From: Mycobacterium marseillense | GTDB taxonomy: Bacteria > Actinomycetota > Actinomycetes > Mycobacteriales > Mycobacteriaceae | Length of the DNA: 64,000 nucleotides | Assembly: GCF_010731675.1 (NCBI RefSeq) | Contig: NZ_AP022584.1 | Span: 1,364,001-1,428,000, forward strand | Direction of reading: 5' to 3' | In this document: positions 1-11,618 of the stretch, in pieces | Numbering within the stretch: the stretch's first letter is position 1 | Layout of the letters: each line of letters opens with the position of its first letter | Made by a program: the position numbers and the translations under genes | The notes under the pieces: model-generated | Seen by the model: only the letters and a program-made list of their open reading frames with translations | The model's database searches: none | What the model was told of the DNA's origin: nothing

Positions 1-829
1 CAAACCACACCTCACAGGTGGCATCACAGGTGAGGTATCGGCGTTCGGCGTCAGACAGCAGCGGACCCAGATGCAGTGCCGCAGCGCGCTGGGCGACATC
101 AAGGTGCACCACCACCGTGGTGTGCTGCCCATGAGGCCGACGAGTGGCCTCGCTGTCCCAGCCCGCTTCGATCAGGCGCATGAACGCCTCGGCCGTGCCC
201 GGCACCGGCGGACGCTGATCACCCACGCCCGCGCCCTCGCCGTGGTCGCGGCGCCACTCGGCGATGAGCGCGTCACGATGCGAGGCCAACGCGGCGTCGA
301 ACGTCGCGGCATCCACGTGGCCCAGCGTGATCCGATAACACGCCCCCTGCTCGGTGGCGGTCGCGATAAACGACCGCTCGGGCTCGGGCCGGGGTTCGGG
401 GTCAGGACGCGGTTCCAGCTTGACCGCGGTGCGCAGCTGATTGACCGTGGCGACCGCGGCCAGTTGGGCGTAATGGTCATCAGATCCCTGGCCCGCGTGT
501 GCGGCGATCACCCCGACCTGATCGGCCGACAGCCGACCCTCGCGCATGCCTGCCGCGCAGCGGGGAAACTCCTCCAGCCGGCCAGCGATGGTGCTGATCG
601 TGTGGGCATTGCCCGACGAACACCCCAGCTTCCAGGCCACCAACGCCGGCACCGACCGCGCACCGGTCACACCGCACAATTGGTCGCGATCGATCTCGGC
701 GACGATCTCCACGATGCGCCCATCAATCGCATTGCGCTGACCGGCCAACTCCGCCAACTCCTCAAACAACACCTCAAGGCGGTCGCTCGCAGTCACCACC
801 TCGGCGTCAGCAGGTGCGGTCGAAGACAT
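1..829 (-). CDS. 13E12 repeat family protein (DUF222), 3' end outside window
   Basis: The minus-strand frame is open from an ATG at 829 to the left edge, giving 276 visible codons. It begins MSSTAPADAEVV and ends near the edge in YLTCDATCEVW, a phrase typical of DUF222/13E12 proteins just before their C-terminal HNH-nuclease region, which would lie outside the window. The visible part is therefore the N-terminal DUF222 domain. The family is repeated many times in mycobacterial genomes (REP13E12) and, in M. tuberculosis, copies serve as attachment sites for the phiRv1 prophage. Its function is unknown; a mobile or HNH-endonuclease-associated role is family knowledge. It sits 64 bp downstream of pks11, where M. 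tuberculosis has cyp139. Start choice rests on frame continuity; no clear ribosome binding site was noted. Confidence 0.85.
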   Translation of the reverse strand, partial: MSSTAPADAEVVTASDRLEVLFEELAELAGQRNAIDGRIVEIVAEIDRDQLCGVTGARSVPALVAWKLGCSSGNAHTISTIAGRLEEFPRCAAGMREGRLSADQVGVIAAHAGQGSDDHYAQLAAVATVNQLRTAVKLEPRPDPEPRPEPERSFIATATEQGACYRITLGHVDAATFDAALASHRDALIAEWRRDHGEGAGVGDQRPPVPGTAEAFMRLIEAGWDSEATRRPHGQHTTVVVHLDVAQRAAALHLGPLLSDAERRYLTCDATCEVWF

Positions 830-893
830 AACGCCATCATCGCAGCGACCACCGACAAATCCGTCAGGCAACAGGTCGGCGGAAGTTATGCGC

Positions 894-1955
894 TCAATGC
901 CAGCGCAGCAGCACCAGTTCGGAACCGAAGCCGGGTCCCGTCGCGATCATCAGCCCGGGGTTTCCGCTCGGCGGCGGTTTGGCGATGGTGTCCCTCAGGA
1001 TGTGCAGCACCGACGCCGATGAGAGGTTGGCGATTTCCCCGAGCGAGCGCCAGGTCAGCTCGTGCGCTTCCGGCGGCAGCTCGAGGCACTTGGCGATGGT
1101 GTTGATGACTTTGGGTCCGCCGGGGTGCGTGACCCAGGCACCGACATCGTCCTTGGTCAGCTGATGTGCGGCGAGGAACCGGCTCACGTCGTCGGCCAGG
1201 TACCGGTCGATGATGGTCGGCAGTTCCGGCGACATCACCAGCTGAATGCCGGCCGAGCCGATGTTCCAGCCCATGATGTGCAGCGATTCGGGGTACAGCC
1301 GGCTGCGCGAATCGAGGATGTCGGGCCCGGCCGAACTCAGTTGCTCGGCGCGACGGTCACCGACTGCGACCACTGCGGCGGCGCCATCGCCGAACATCGC
1401 GGTCCCGACCAGGCCCGACACGGTCGGCGCGACCGCGGGGAAGGTCAACGAGCACAGTTCGACCGACACCAGGGCGGCGACGCCGTCCGGAGCGCCGCGC
1501 AGGTAATCGTGCAGCCTGCCGACGCCGGCCGCCCCGCCAGCACAGCCCAGCCCGAACAGCGGCACCCGGCGCACGTCCGGGCGCAGGCCGAGACGCCCGA
1601 CGATCCGGGCGTCGAGTGACGGCACCGCGATGCCGGTGACGGTCGTGGTGACGATCGTGTCGATGTCTTGCGGGCTGAGCCCCGCCTCGTCGAGGGCGCC
1701 CAGCAGCGCGTCGCAGCCCAGTTCCACGGCCTTATCGATGAAGACCTCGTTGGCGTCACCGAAGTCGCTCAGCGAGTGGTACCGCTCGAGCGGCAGCACG
1801 AAGTGGCGGCTGTTGACCTTGGCGGCGGCGTGCAGACGCCGGACGATCTCTTCGTGTTCCTTCAACGCGGGGAACTCGACGATGTGGTCGGTGATTTCGC
1901 GTTGGCTATAGCGATGCGGCGGCACAGCGCCGAATACACCCGCGATGACGCTCAT
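894..1955 (-). CDS. pks11: Type III polyketide synthase, Pks11-like
   Basis: A 353-residue chalcone/stilbene-synthase-family enzyme, the same length as M. tuberculosis Pks11 and Pks10. The catalytic triad is present: Cys138 in FGLGCAGG, His277 in THPGGPK and Asn310 in EIANLSSAS. Such enzymes extend acyl-CoA (or ACP-delivered) starters with malonyl- or methylmalonyl-CoA and cyclise the product; M. tuberculosis Pks11 is reported to make alkylpyrones. It is the last gene of the minus-strand polyketide locus, with a 160-bp gap after pks9. An ATG start at 1955 is preceded by a purine-rich AAGAGAG stretch. It is clearly paralogous to the pks10 copy at 18127-19188. Identity as Pks11 rather than Pks10 is set by position, and the substrate is inferred from the family. 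Confidence 0.9.
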   Translation of the reverse strand: MSVIAGVFGAVPPHRYSQREITDHIVEFPALKEHEEIVRRLHAAAKVNSRHFVLPLERYHSLSDFGDANEVFIDKAVELGCDALLGALDEAGLSPQDIDTIVTTTVTGIAVPSLDARIVGRLGLRPDVRRVPLFGLGCAGGAAGVGRLHDYLRGAPDGVAALVSVELCSLTFPAVAPTVSGLVGTAMFGDGAAAVVAVGDRRAEQLSSAGPDILDSRSRLYPESLHIMGWNIGSAGIQLVMSPELPTIIDRYLADDVSRFLAAHQLTKDDVGAWVTHPGGPKVINTIAKCLELPPEAHELTWRSLGEIANLSSASVLHILRDTIAKPPPSGNPGLMIATGPGFGSELVLLRWH

Positions 1956-2115
1956 GCTCTACTCTCTTGATTGCCAACCAACGTGAATACGATTCCGCGT
2001 AATGCCGGAAGTTTATGCGGTTGGTTGGGGTCTTGCAAAAGATCCTGGTATTCAACACATGTCTGATTGAGGGCGCCTGGTGTGCGCGTAATCATGTCCG
2101 GCAGCGGGGAATTCG

Positions 2116-5100
2116 TCATTCGACATCCTCGTCTTCCGCCGAATTGAGTGCCATGGCGATTAAATCGTCGGGGCTCAAAGAATCGATATCGTCGCCACTT
2201 ACGCCGGGTTTGGTTGCGTCGCCAACGGGTGTTTCCGGCATACCGGCGAGTAAGAGGAGTTTGTCGAGCAATCCCGTTCTGCGAAGCTCACGCACGGGAA
2301 TCTTCCTCAGCGCGGACCAGAGTTTTTCATCGTCGGATTCCTCGCGATCGTCGTGGAGTAATTGACGGCGGAGATGGTCGGCCAGTGCGGCCGGGGTCGG
2401 GTAGTCAAAGATCAGCGTGCGTGACAACGCCGTCCCGGTGTGCGTAGTGAGGCGGTTGCGCAGTTCGACCCCGATCAGCGAGTCGAATCCGAGGTCGCCA
2501 AAGGCGCGGTCGTGATCGACGGCCTGCCCGCCCGGGTGCCCCAGCACGGCCGCCGCGTGCTCGCACACCAACTCGATCAGCACACGCTGCTGTTCGTCGC
2601 GCGGCAGTGCGTGCAGCTGGTGGGCCAAGTCGGGTGAGCGCGTGACGCTGGCGGCCGGGGCCGTCGCGTCCCCGGGTCCAGCCAGCCCGGCGCCGAGCCA
2701 GAACCTCTGTCGCGCAAAGCCATACGTAGGTAACTCGACGCGTCGGGCGTTCAGGCCGGCGAACACGCCTGCCCAGTCGAGGCTGAGCCCGCGGGTGAAC
2801 AGCTGCCCGGCGGCACCCAGGACCGATTCCGTCTCAAGGCAATCTTTGGTCATGGTGGCCAGCGACACCGCCCGCTCGGTGCTCAGCGACTGGTCCACGG
2901 CGGCCGTCAGCGCCGCGCCCGGACCCAGCTCGAGGAACGTCGTGGCGCCGGCCGCCTCGGCGGCGCGCACCCCCTCGAAGAAGCGCACCGGCTGACGCAC
3001 GTGCTGCACCCAGTACTGCGCCGACCCGTAGTCGGCGTCGGCCAGTCGCCCGGTCAGGTTCGACACCAACCCGACTCGCGGGGGGTGCGGTTCGATGCCG
3101 GCCGTCACCGCGGAAAACTCGGCCAGCATGGGCTCCATCAGTGGCGAGTGAAACGCGTGGGAGACCGCCAACCGGTGCACGCGCCGGCCGGTTTGCGCCA
3201 GCCGATCCGCCAGCGCCCCGACCGGTATCTCCTCACCGGACAGCACGACCGAATGGGGGCCGTTGACGGCCGCGATGCTCACCCCGCCGTCCATCAAAGC
3301 GGCCACCTCGGCCTCGCCGGCGCCGACGGCCACCATCACCCCGCCGGCCGGCAGGCGCGCCATCAACCGGCCGCGGGCGGCCACCAGACGCGCCGCGGCG
3401 GGCAGCGACAGCACCCCGGCCACACACGCCGCGGCGATCTCCCCCACCGAATGCCCCATCACCACATCCGGTGTGACGCCGAAGGATTGCCACAGCCCCG
3501 CCAGCGCGAACCCCAGCACGAATAACGCGGGCTGGGCAAACTCCGTGGCCTGCAACAACTCCGGGGCCGCGCCCCACATCACCTCGCGCAACGGCAGCCG
3601 CAGATGACCGTCGATCGCCTCGGTGGCCTCATCGAAGGCACGGGCGAACACCTCGAAGCGGTCGTAGAGTTCGCGCCCCATCCCGAGCCACTGCGAACCC
3701 TGGCCGGGAAAGACGAATACCGTCTTGCCTCCCGGCGTCGCCCGGCCCACCGCCACGCCCGGATGTGGCTCCCCCGCCGCCAGCGCCGCCAATCCCGCTG
3801 CCAGCGCGTCACGATCGGCTCCCGCCACGACCGCGCGGTGCTCGAAAGTTGCCCGGGTGCTGACCAACGACCAGGCCACGTCGAGGGCGGTGAGGTCCCC
3901 TCGCTCGGCGACGTGGGCCGACAGCCGCTGCGCCTGATTGGCCAGCGCGCGTTCGGATCGGGCCGACAGCGCCCACGGCACCGCGTGGTCGAACTCCGGT
4001 CGCGCCGGATCGGGTTGGGCGGGCGGCTGTTCCACAACGACGTGCGCGTTGGTCCCGCCCATGCCGAACGAGGACACCCCGGCGCGCCGCGGGTGGCCCG
4101 TCGACGGCCACGGCTCGGTCACGGTGTTGACCTGCAGCCCAAGGCGATTCAGATCCGTGTCGGGATCCGGGTCGGCATAGTTGAGGCTCGGCGGAATCGT
4201 CGAGTTCTGGATCGCCAGCACGGCCTTGAGCAGGCCCGCGACCCCGGCGGCGGCACCGGCGTGGCCGAGGTTGGTCTTCACCGAACCGACCCGCACCGGA
4301 TCGTCGACGCGCTCGCCGAAAACCTCGCCGAGCGCCTGCGCCTCGATCGCGTCGCCCACCTTGGTTCCCGTGCCGTGGGCCTCGACGTAATCGATGTCCG
4401 CGACGTCCAAGTCGGCGTCGGCGAGCGCGCGGCGGATCACGTCGGCCTCGCCGCGCGCCGACGGCACGGTCTGTCCGGCCGGGCTGTGCCCGGCGTTGGC
4501 GACGGCGCCGCCGCGGATGACGGCGTGGATGCGATCGCCGTCGTCGAGGGCGGCCGGCAGGGGCTTCAGCAGCACCAGTCCGGCGCCCTCGCCGCGCACG
4601 TACCCGTCGGCGCGCCGATCGAACGCGAAGGTGTGGCCCGAAACCGATACGGCGCCGAATTCGCGTTCCAGCATGGCGATTTCGTCGGCCAGGTTCAGGT
4701 GGACCCCACCCGCGATGGCCAGCGACGATTGCCCGCTTCGGACGCTTTCGCAACCGAGGTGCACCGCGACCAGGGACGAAGATTGGCCGGAGTCGACGGT
4801 CATGCTGGGTCCCCGCAGCCCGAAGGCATACGAGATCCGGTTGGCGATCATCGCCCTGCTGATGCCGGTGAACGTGTGGTGGTCGAGATTGTCGGCGAGA
4901 TCGCGCACGGTCAGGGCGGCGTAGTCATCGGTCATCGCCCCGAGGTATACCGAGACCGGTTCTCCGCGCAGCGTTTCCGGCACGACGAACGCATTCTCGA
5001 ACAGTTCCCAAGTCAGCTCCAGGACCAGCCGTTGCCGCGGGTCCATCGCGCACGCCTCGCGCGGCGAGAGGTTGAAGAAGTCGGCATCGAATTGCTCGGC

Positions 5101-5220
5101 CTCCCCGGCGAACTGGGTGTTCTCCCGTCCGTCGCGAAGCAGCCGCCACAAGGCCTCGGGGCCGGCGGCTCCGGGGAATTTGCATGCGAGCCCGATGATC
5201 GCTACGTCCGTGGGCGCCAA
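2116..5220 (-). CDS. pks9: Modular type I PKS with KSQ-AT-ACP layout, Pks9-like
   Basis: 1034 residues: ketosynthase (about 4-430), acyltransferase (about 530-830) and acyl carrier protein (about 895-960, LGFDSL). The ketosynthase active-site Cys is replaced by Gln146 (VDSGQSSSL, codon CAA at 4785-4783), while His282 (EAHGTGT) and His320 (KTNLGH) remain. This is the KSQ pattern of loading modules, which decarboxylate malonyl-ACP rather than condense. The acyltransferase has GHSVGE and HAFH, the malonyl-type signatures. The protein starts directly at the ketosynthase with no N-terminal docking coil, as expected for a first module, and ends in a docking-like helix (SLSPDDLIAMAL). The TTG start lies 2 nt after the pks8 stop, implying translational coupling. 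A loading role is inference. Confidence 0.88.
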   Translation of the reverse strand: MAPTDVAIIGLACKFPGAAGPEALWRLLRDGRENTQFAGEAEQFDADFFNLSPREACAMDPRQRLVLELTWELFENAFVVPETLRGEPVSVYLGAMTDDYAALTVRDLADNLDHHTFTGISRAMIANRISYAFGLRGPSMTVDSGQSSSLVAVHLGCESVRSGQSSLAIAGGVHLNLADEIAMLEREFGAVSVSGHTFAFDRRADGYVRGEGAGLVLLKPLPAALDDGDRIHAVIRGGAVANAGHSPAGQTVPSARGEADVIRRALADADLDVADIDYVEAHGTGTKVGDAIEAQALGEVFGERVDDPVRVGSVKTNLGHAGAAAGVAGLLKAVLAIQNSTIPPSLNYADPDPDTDLNRLGLQVNTVTEPWPSTGHPRRAGVSSFGMGGTNAHVVVEQPPAQPDPARPEFDHAVPWALSARSERALANQAQRLSAHVAERGDLTALDVAWSLVSTRATFEHRAVVAGADRDALAAGLAALAAGEPHPGVAVGRATPGGKTVFVFPGQGSQWLGMGRELYDRFEVFARAFDEATEAIDGHLRLPLREVMWGAAPELLQATEFAQPALFVLGFALAGLWQSFGVTPDVVMGHSVGEIAAACVAGVLSLPAAARLVAARGRLMARLPAGGVMVAVGAGEAEVAALMDGGVSIAAVNGPHSVVLSGEEIPVGALADRLAQTGRRVHRLAVSHAFHSPLMEPMLAEFSAVTAGIEPHPPRVGLVSNLTGRLADADYGSAQYWVQHVRQPVRFFEGVRAAEAAGATTFLELGPGAALTAAVDQSLSTERAVSLATMTKDCLETESVLGAAGQLFTRGLSLDWAGVFAGLNARRVELPTYGFARQRFWLGAGLAGPGDATAPAASVTRSPDLAHQLHALPRDEQQRVLIELVCEHAAAVLGHPGGQAVDHDRAFGDLGFDSLIGVELRNRLTTHTGTALSRTLIFDYPTPAALADHLRRQLLHDDREESDDEKLWSALRKIPVRELRRTGLLDKLLLLAGMPETPVGDATKPGVSGDDIDSLSPDDLIAMALNSAEDEDVE

Positions 5221-5222
5221 GG

Positions 5223-8200
5223 TCAGCGGCCGACTTCGTCGTCGAGGATTGCAAAGAGCTGGCTCTCGGTGGCGGTGGCGAGGTCGTCGTCGAACGCCTC
5301 CTCGGGGTGCTCAGGCAGCGCGGGAAGCGACGGGCCGGTCGCCGCCGCCAGCAGGCCCTGGAGCCGGGCGACAAGCTCCGCCCGGTCGCCGGAGCTCAGC
5401 CCGGGTTGGGCGAGCAGTGTGTGCAGTTCCCGCGCGATGTCGTTGAACCGGGCCATGCGATCGGGTGGCATGGCCGGGGCGGTCGCGGAGTTGGTGGCCA
5501 GCTCGGTTCCGAGGTGTTCGGCGAGCGCGGCCGGCGTCGGGTGATCGAAGATCAGCGTGGGCGAAAGGGTAAGTCCGGTCGCGATTTTGAGCCGGTTGCG
5601 CAGTTCGACGGCGGTCAGCGAATCGAAACCGAGGTCACCGAAGGCGTCGTCGGCGTTGACGTCCGCGCTGGTGTGCCCCAGCACCGTGGCGGCGTTGCCG
5701 CAGACCAGCTCCACCAATTCGGCTTGTCGCTGTTCGGGACTCAGGCCGTCCAGCCGCGCCCGCAGGCCCGTCAGGGACACCATGTCGGTGTGCTCGAGGA
5801 CCCGGCGAGCGGGGCGAGTGGCCAGCTGGCTCAACAGCGGCGGCAGCGCGGCGCTGTGGTGCGCCAGCGCGCCCCGGTCGAGGCGGGTACCCACCGCCAT
5901 GGGCTGCTCGCCGCGCAGCGCGGCGTCCAACAGTTCCAGCGCCTGCCGGGTGGACAACGCGCTCAGCCCGGCCCGGCTCATCCGGGCCCGGTCGGCCTCG
6001 CCGAGGTGCTGCGTCATCGCCGACGGCTCTTCCCACATCCCCCACGCCACCGACAATCCCGGCAGTCCCTGGGCGTGGCGATGGGCTGCCAGCGCGTCGA
6101 GGAAGCTGTTGGCGGCCGCGTAGTTGCCCTGGCCCGGCGCGCCCACGATCCCGGCCATCGACGAAAAGGCCACGAACGCGGCCAGATCCAGATCTCGGGT
6201 CAGCTCGTGCAGGTTCCAGGCGCCGTCGACCTTGGCACGCAGCACGGTGTCGATGCGCGCGGGCGTCAACGACGCGACCACCGCGTCGTCGATCACCCCC
6301 GCAGCATGGAACACCGACCGCAGCGGGTATTGCGGGGGCACCTGCGCCAGCAGCGACGCGACCGCGTCCCGGTCGCCGACATCGCAGGCGACCACCGACA
6401 CCGAGGCGCCCGCCTCGCGCAAATCGCCGGCCAGCTCGGCCATTCCGGCCGCCCGCTCCCCGGTGCGGCTGACCAACATCACGTGGGGCACCCGATGCCG
6501 CTCGACGAGGTGACGGGCCACCGCCGAACCCGCCATGCCGGTGCCGCCGGTGATGAGCGCAGTACCACCCGCCAGCCCCGCGGGCCCGTCCGGCATGGTG
6601 AGCACGACCTTGCCGATGTGGCGGGCCTGGCTCACAAAGCGATAGGCGTCGGCGGCGCTACGCGCGTCGAAAGCCTTGACCGGCAACGGCGCCAAGACCC
6701 CACTGGCAAACAACCCGATCAATTCGGCCAGCATCTCCGCGATGCTGTCCGGCCCGGCCTCCATCAGGTCGAACGCGCGGTACCCCACCCCGGGGTGGGC
6801 TTGCGCCACGACGTCCGGATCACGCAGGTCGGTCTTGCCCATCTCGATGAAACGACCGCCCGGGCCCAGGAGCCGCAGGGACGCGTCGTTGAAATCACCG
6901 GCCAACGAGTTGAGCACCACGTCCATGCCGCCGGTGGCGGCGAACTTCTGCTCGAACTCCAGCGTTCGCGAATCCGCGATGTGCGCGTCGTCGAAGCCCA
7001 TGGCGCGCAGCGTGTCCCACTTGCCGCGGCTGGCCGTCGCGAACACCTCGGCGCCCCAATGCCGCGCCAGCTGGACCGCGGCCATGCCGACCCCGCCGGT
7101 GGCCGCGTGCACCAGCACCCGTTGACCCGCCCGCAATCCGGCCAGCACCGACAGCCCGTAGTACGCGGTCAGAAACACCACCGGCACGCCCGCGCCCTGT
7201 GCCATCGACCAGCCCGGCGGCACGCCGGTGACCAGCCGGCGATCGACCGCCGCTTCCGAGCCCGCCAGCCCGAAGATCCCCATCACCGCGTCGCCGACGG
7301 CCACATCGGTGATGCCGGAACCGACTTCGGTGACGATGCCGGCGCCCTCGGCACCCAACTGCGCGGCACCGGGATACATGCCCAGTGCCACCAACACGTC
7401 TCGAAAGTTCACGCCGGCCGCGGCCACCCGCACCCGCACCTGACCGGATTCCAGCTCCGCCGGGGGGTACTCCTGGACCGCCAGGTCCTCCAGCGTGCCG
7501 GCGTCGCCGGCGGCCAGTCGCCATACCGACGGCGGCTCGGGCAGCGACAACAGCGCTCGCCGGCCCGCCGGCTTCAACCGGGCACAGTAGGCGACGCCGT
7601 CACGCACCAGCAATTGCGGTTCGCCGCAACCGATCACCGCGGCGATGTCCAGCGAGCCATCGGTGTCCACCAGCACCATGCGGCCGGGGTGCTCGGCCTG
7701 CGCCGAGCGCACTAGGCCCCAGACGGCCGCGCCGGCCAGGTCCGACACGTCTTCACCGGCGCGTGCGACCGCCCCGCGGGTCGCCACCACCAGCGTCCCG
7801 GCCGCATCACCGGTCAGCCGGGAGTGCAGGACGGCGAGGGCGTCGTGCGTGGCCGCGTAGACCGAGGTGACCGAAGCGCCGGGCGGCGGCTCCCAGACCG
7901 TGACGCTCTCGCCGACGTCGTTGCCCGGCGGAGAAACCGGCGACCACACCACGTCGAGGAGTTCGCCGCTGCCGGAGCGGGTCGCCACCGCCGCGCTCAA
8001 CTGGTCGGCCGACACCGCGCGCGTCACCAACTCCCGCACCGACAGCACCGGCAGGCCCGACGCGTCGGCCAGGTCGACCGCCACGGCGCCGGCACCCGCC
8101 GGCGCCAGCCGCACCCGGACGCGCGACGCTCCGGCGGCATACAGGCTCACGCCCTGCCAGGAGAACGGCAACACGGTCTCGATCGATTCGTCGGCCACCC

Positions 8201-11200
8201 CGAGCGCGTGCAGCGCCGCGTCCAGCACCACCGGGTGGATGCCGAAGCCGCCGGTCGCTGCCCCGGCCTGCTGCGGGAGTTCGACCTCGGCGAACGTCTC
8301 GCCGCCCCGCCGCCACACGGCCCGCAGCCCCTGGAAGGCCGGGCCGTATCCGTAGCCGCGGTCCGCCAGGCCGTCGTACGCGCCGGTCACGTCCACCGCC
8401 TCGGCGCCGACGGGCGGCCACACCGACAGATCCGCCGCCGGGGCGGCGGGGCCGTCGCTCAACACGCCTTCGGCATGCAGGGTCCAATCCGATTGCGCGA
8501 CACGCGAATGCACCGAGACCGCCCGGGCCCCCGCGTCACCGGCCGCATCCACCACCACCTGAAGCTGCACGACGCCCCCCGCAGGGACCACCAGCGGCGC
8601 CGACAGCGTCAGTTCCTCGATCACCGAGCAGCCGACCTCGTCGCCGGCGCGCAGCGCCAGCTCCACGAAGCCCGCCCCCGGAAACAGCACCGTGCCGGCC
8701 ACCGCGTGGTCGGCCAGCCATGGTTGAGCGGCCGTCGACAGCCGGCCGGTGAGCACCATGCCCCCGGAATCCGGCCGGTCCACCACCGCCCCCAGCAACG
8801 CGTGCTCGGCCTCGGTCAAACCCAGGCTGGCGATGTTCGCCGAGCCCACCGAGTCGCTCGACAGCCAAAACCGGCGCCGCACAAAGGCATACGTGGGCAG
8901 CGCGATGCGCCGGGCGTTGAGCCCGGTAAACGCCGCCGACCAGTCCACGTCCGAACCGGTCGCGAACAGCTGTCCGGCCGCCGACAGCAGCGAGTCGACC
9001 TCGGGACGGCCCTTGGCCATCGACACCACCGACATGGCGCGGTCGGTCGTCAGGGATTGGTCGACCGCGGCCGTCAACGCCGCGCCGGGTCCGACCTCCA
9101 AAAACACACCGGCACCCAGCGATTCGGCCAGCTGCACGCCGTCGACGAACCGCACGGGCTTGCGCACGTGGTCGACCCAGTATGCGACCGTCCCATAGTC
9201 GGGGCCGGCCAGCTGCCCGGTCAGGTTGGATACCAGCGCGATCCGCGGCTCGGATGCCGATACGCCGGCCGCCACGGCGGAGAACTCCCCCATCATGGGT
9301 TCCATCAGCGGGGAGTGGAACGCGTGCGAGACCTCCAGCTGCCGCACCCGGGCGCCGCCGTCCGCCAGGCGGTCCGCGACCATCTTCACCGCTGCCTCCG
9401 AGCCCGAAAGCACCAGCGATCGCGGGCCGTTGACCGCCGCGATGCTCACGTCGCCGTTGAGCAGCGGCGCCACGTCGGCCTCGGCGGCGGTCACGGCCAT
9501 CATCACCCCGCCGGGCGGCAACTGCGCCATCAGCCGGCCGCGGGCCGTCACCAGGCCCGCCGCATCGGAGAGCGAGAGGGCGCCGGCGACGCAGGCCGCG
9601 GCGATCTCCCCCACCGAGTGCCCGATCACCACATCCGGTGTGACGCCGAGTGATTCCCAGAGCGCGGCCACCGCGATCTCCAGCACGAACAGCGCCGGCT
9701 GGGCAAATTCGGTGCTCTGCAACAACTCCGCGTCGGCGCCCCACATCACCTCGCGCAACGGCAGTCGGCAATGGTTGTCCACCGCGGCCACGGCGTCGTC
9801 AAAGGCCTGGGCGAACACGGGAAATCGTTCGTACAGGCCCGCGCCCATGCCCAGCCACTGCGAACCCTGACCCGGAAACACGAACACGCGCTTGCCCACC
9901 GAGCGGGTGCGCCCGGTGATCGCGCCCGGGACCGGCGCCCCGGCCGCCAGCCCCGCCAGCCCCGCGGTCAGGTCCGCGCTTTCGGCGCCGATCAACACCG
10001 CGCGGTACTCGAACGCCGCCCGGGTGGTCGCCAGCGACCAGCCCACGTCCGCCGCGGGCACACCGGGGCCGGCGCCCGGGTGATCCAGCAGTCGTTGCGC
10101 CTGGCCGGTCAGCGCGTCGGGCGAGCGGGCCGAAACCACCCACGGCACAACCGGATTCGAATCGCCGCCTGCGGGTGCGCTCTCCGGTTCGGGGCTCACT
10201 TCGACGGGGGCCTGCTCGACGATCACGTGCGCGTTAGTGCCGCTGATACCGAAGGAGGAGACGCCCGCGCGCCGCGGCCCGCCGTGCTCCGGCCACGGGC
10301 GCGGCTCGGTCAGCAGCGACACCGCCCCGGCCGACCAATCCACATGCGGCGACGGGACATCCACGTGCAGCGTCTTGGGCATCACGCCGTGCCGCATCGC
10401 CTGCACCATTTTGATCACCCCGGCCACGCCCGCCGCGGCCGAGGTGTGGCCGATGTTGGATTTGATCGACCCCAGCCACAGCGGCCGATCCGCCGGCCGG
10501 TCCTGCCCGTACGTCGCGAGCAGCGCCTGCGCCTCGATCGGATCCCCGAGCACCGTCCCGGTTCCGTGTCCCTCCACGACATCGACGTCCGCCGCCGTCA
10601 ATCCGGCGTTGGCCAGTGCCGCCCGGATGACCCGCTGCTGCGACGGGCCGTTGGGTGCGGTCAGCCCGTTGGACGCGCCGTCCTGGTTCACCGCGGTGCC
10701 CCGGAGCAACGCCAGGACGGGATGTCCCAGGCGCCGCGCGTCGGCCAGGCGCTCCAGCACCACCACGCCCGCGCCTTCCGACCACGAAGTCCCGTCCGCC
10801 GCACCGGCATACACCTTGCAGCGTCCGTCGGGCGCCAGCGCCCGCTGCCGGCTGAACTCGACGAACGCCGCGGGGGTCGCCATGACGGTCACGCCCCCGG
10901 CCAGCGCCAGGTCGCATTCTCCGGACCGCAACGACTGCGCGGCCAGGTGCATGGAGACCAACGAGGACGAGCACGCGGTGTCCACCGACACCGCCGGGCC
11001 CTCCAGCCCCAACACGTACGACACCCGGCCCGACGTGACGCTCAGGGTCGAGCCGGTGAGCCCGTAGCCCTCCAGCTCGCCTTTGACCTCGCCGCCATAC
11101 CCGGCGTGGATGACGCCCGCGAACACCCCGGTCGCCGTGCCGCGCAGCGCGAAGGGGTCAATTCCCGCGCGCTCCAACGCCTCCCAGCAGATCTCCAGCA

Positions 11201-11618
11201 TCATCCGCTGCTGGGGGTCCATGGCCAGCGCCTCGCTGGGCCCGATGCCGAAGAAGCCGGCGTCGAAGTCGCCCGCGTCCTGCAGGAAGCTGCCCTGCCG
11301 GGTGTACATCTTGCCTTTGGCGTCCGGATCCGGGTCGTAGAGGCCCTCGACGTCCCAGCCGCGATCGGGCGGGAAGTCCGACACCGTGTCCCGGCCCTCG
11401 GCCACCAGCTGCCACAAAGCTTCCGGCGTGTCCACCCCGCCGGCGTACCGGCAGGCCATGCCCACCACCGCGACCGGCTCGGACAGCTGGCCTTCCAGCT
11501 CCGCGACGCGCCGCCGGGTCCGCCTGAGATCCGCCGTAAGGCGTTTCAGGTAGTCGACGTGCTGAGCGGTGCCCGGCGTCGACGCTCCTGGCGGGGTGTC
11601 AGCGGCCGAGTTCTTCAT
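5223..11618 (-). CDS. pks8: Highly reducing modular type I PKS, Pks8/Pks17 in one frame
   Basis: 2131 residues from the ATG at 11618, which overlaps the pks7 stop by 20 nt; an upstream in-frame start at 11756 would overlap pks7 by 158 nt and is less likely. Domains in order: N-terminal docking coil (about 20-45), KS (Cys216 in DTACSSS), AT with GHSVGE and HAFH (malonyl type), DH ([10 protein letters not shown]), ER ([11 protein letters not shown]), KR ([16 protein letters not shown]) and ACP (LGFDSL). The C-terminus ([15 protein letters not shown]) resembles the Pks7 end and is docking-like. One cycle would add a fully reduced two-carbon unit. In M. tuberculosis H37Rv this coding region is split into pks8 and pks17; here it is uninterrupted. 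Confidence 0.92.
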   Translation of the reverse strand: MKNSAADTPPGASTPGTAQHVDYLKRLTADLRRTRRRVAELEGQLSEPVAVVGMACRYAGGVDTPEALWQLVAEGRDTVSDFPPDRGWDVEGLYDPDPDAKGKMYTRQGSFLQDAGDFDAGFFGIGPSEALAMDPQQRMMLEICWEALERAGIDPFALRGTATGVFAGVIHAGYGGEVKGELEGYGLTGSTLSVTSGRVSYVLGLEGPAVSVDTACSSSLVSMHLAAQSLRSGECDLALAGGVTVMATPAAFVEFSRQRALAPDGRCKVYAGAADGTSWSEGAGVVVLERLADARRLGHPVLALLRGTAVNQDGASNGLTAPNGPSQQRVIRAALANAGLTAADVDVVEGHGTGTVLGDPIEAQALLATYGQDRPADRPLWLGSIKSNIGHTSAAAGVAGVIKMVQAMRHGVMPKTLHVDVPSPHVDWSAGAVSLLTEPRPWPEHGGPRRAGVSSFGISGTNAHVIVEQAPVEVSPEPESAPAGGDSNPVVPWVVSARSPDALTGQAQRLLDHPGAGPGVPAADVGWSLATTRAAFEYRAVLIGAESADLTAGLAGLAAGAPVPGAITGRTRSVGKRVFVFPGQGSQWLGMGAGLYERFPVFAQAFDDAVAAVDNHCRLPLREVMWGADAELLQSTEFAQPALFVLEIAVAALWESLGVTPDVVIGHSVGEIAAACVAGALSLSDAAGLVTARGRLMAQLPPGGVMMAVTAAEADVAPLLNGDVSIAAVNGPRSLVLSGSEAAVKMVADRLADGGARVRQLEVSHAFHSPLMEPMMGEFSAVAAGVSASEPRIALVSNLTGQLAGPDYGTVAYWVDHVRKPVRFVDGVQLAESLGAGVFLEVGPGAALTAAVDQSLTTDRAMSVVSMAKGRPEVDSLLSAAGQLFATGSDVDWSAAFTGLNARRIALPTYAFVRRRFWLSSDSVGSANIASLGLTEAEHALLGAVVDRPDSGGMVLTGRLSTAAQPWLADHAVAGTVLFPGAGFVELALRAGDEVGCSVIEELTLSAPLVVPAGGVVQLQVVVDAAGDAGARAVSVHSRVAQSDWTLHAEGVLSDGPAAPAADLSVWPPVGAEAVDVTGAYDGLADRGYGYGPAFQGLRAVWRRGGETFAEVELPQQAGAATGGFGIHPVVLDAALHALGVADESIETVLPFSWQGVSLYAAGASRVRVRLAPAGAGAVAVDLADASGLPVLSVRELVTRAVSADQLSAAVATRSGSGELLDVVWSPVSPPGNDVGESVTVWEPPPGASVTSVYAATHDALAVLHSRLTGDAAGTLVVATRGAVARAGEDVSDLAGAAVWGLVRSAQAEHPGRMVLVDTDGSLDIAAVIGCGEPQLLVRDGVAYCARLKPAGRRALLSLPEPPSVWRLAAGDAGTLEDLAVQEYPPAELESGQVRVRVAAAGVNFRDVLVALGMYPGAAQLGAEGAGIVTEVGSGITDVAVGDAVMGIFGLAGSEAAVDRRLVTGVPPGWSMAQGAGVPVVFLTAYYGLSVLAGLRAGQRVLVHAATGGVGMAAVQLARHWGAEVFATASRGKWDTLRAMGFDDAHIADSRTLEFEQKFAATGGMDVVLNSLAGDFNDASLRLLGPGGRFIEMGKTDLRDPDVVAQAHPGVGYRAFDLMEAGPDSIAEMLAELIGLFASGVLAPLPVKAFDARSAADAYRFVSQARHIGKVVLTMPDGPAGLAGGTALITGGTGMAGSAVARHLVERHRVPHVMLVSRTGERAAGMAELAGDLREAGASVSVVACDVGDRDAVASLLAQVPPQYPLRSVFHAAGVIDDAVVASLTPARIDTVLRAKVDGAWNLHELTRDLDLAAFVAFSSMAGIVGAPGQGNYAAANSFLDALAAHRHAQGLPGLSVAWGMWEEPSAMTQHLGEADRARMSRAGLSALSTRQALELLDAALRGEQPMAVGTRLDRGALAHHSAALPPLLSQLATRPARRVLEHTDMVSLTGLRARLDGLSPEQRQAELVELVCGNAATVLGHTSADVNADDAFGDLGFDSLTAVELRNRLKIATGLTLSPTLIFDHPTPAALAEHLGTELATNSATAPAMPPDRMARFNDIARELHTLLAQPGLSSGDRAELVARLQGLLAAATGPSLPALPEHPEEAFDDDLATATESQLFAILDDEVGR

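Noticed and set aside
3604..5544. Long plus-strand open frame opposite pks9
   Set aside because: High-GC antisense shadow: Arg/His/Gly-rich translation with no family resemblance, opposite a clear ketosynthase.
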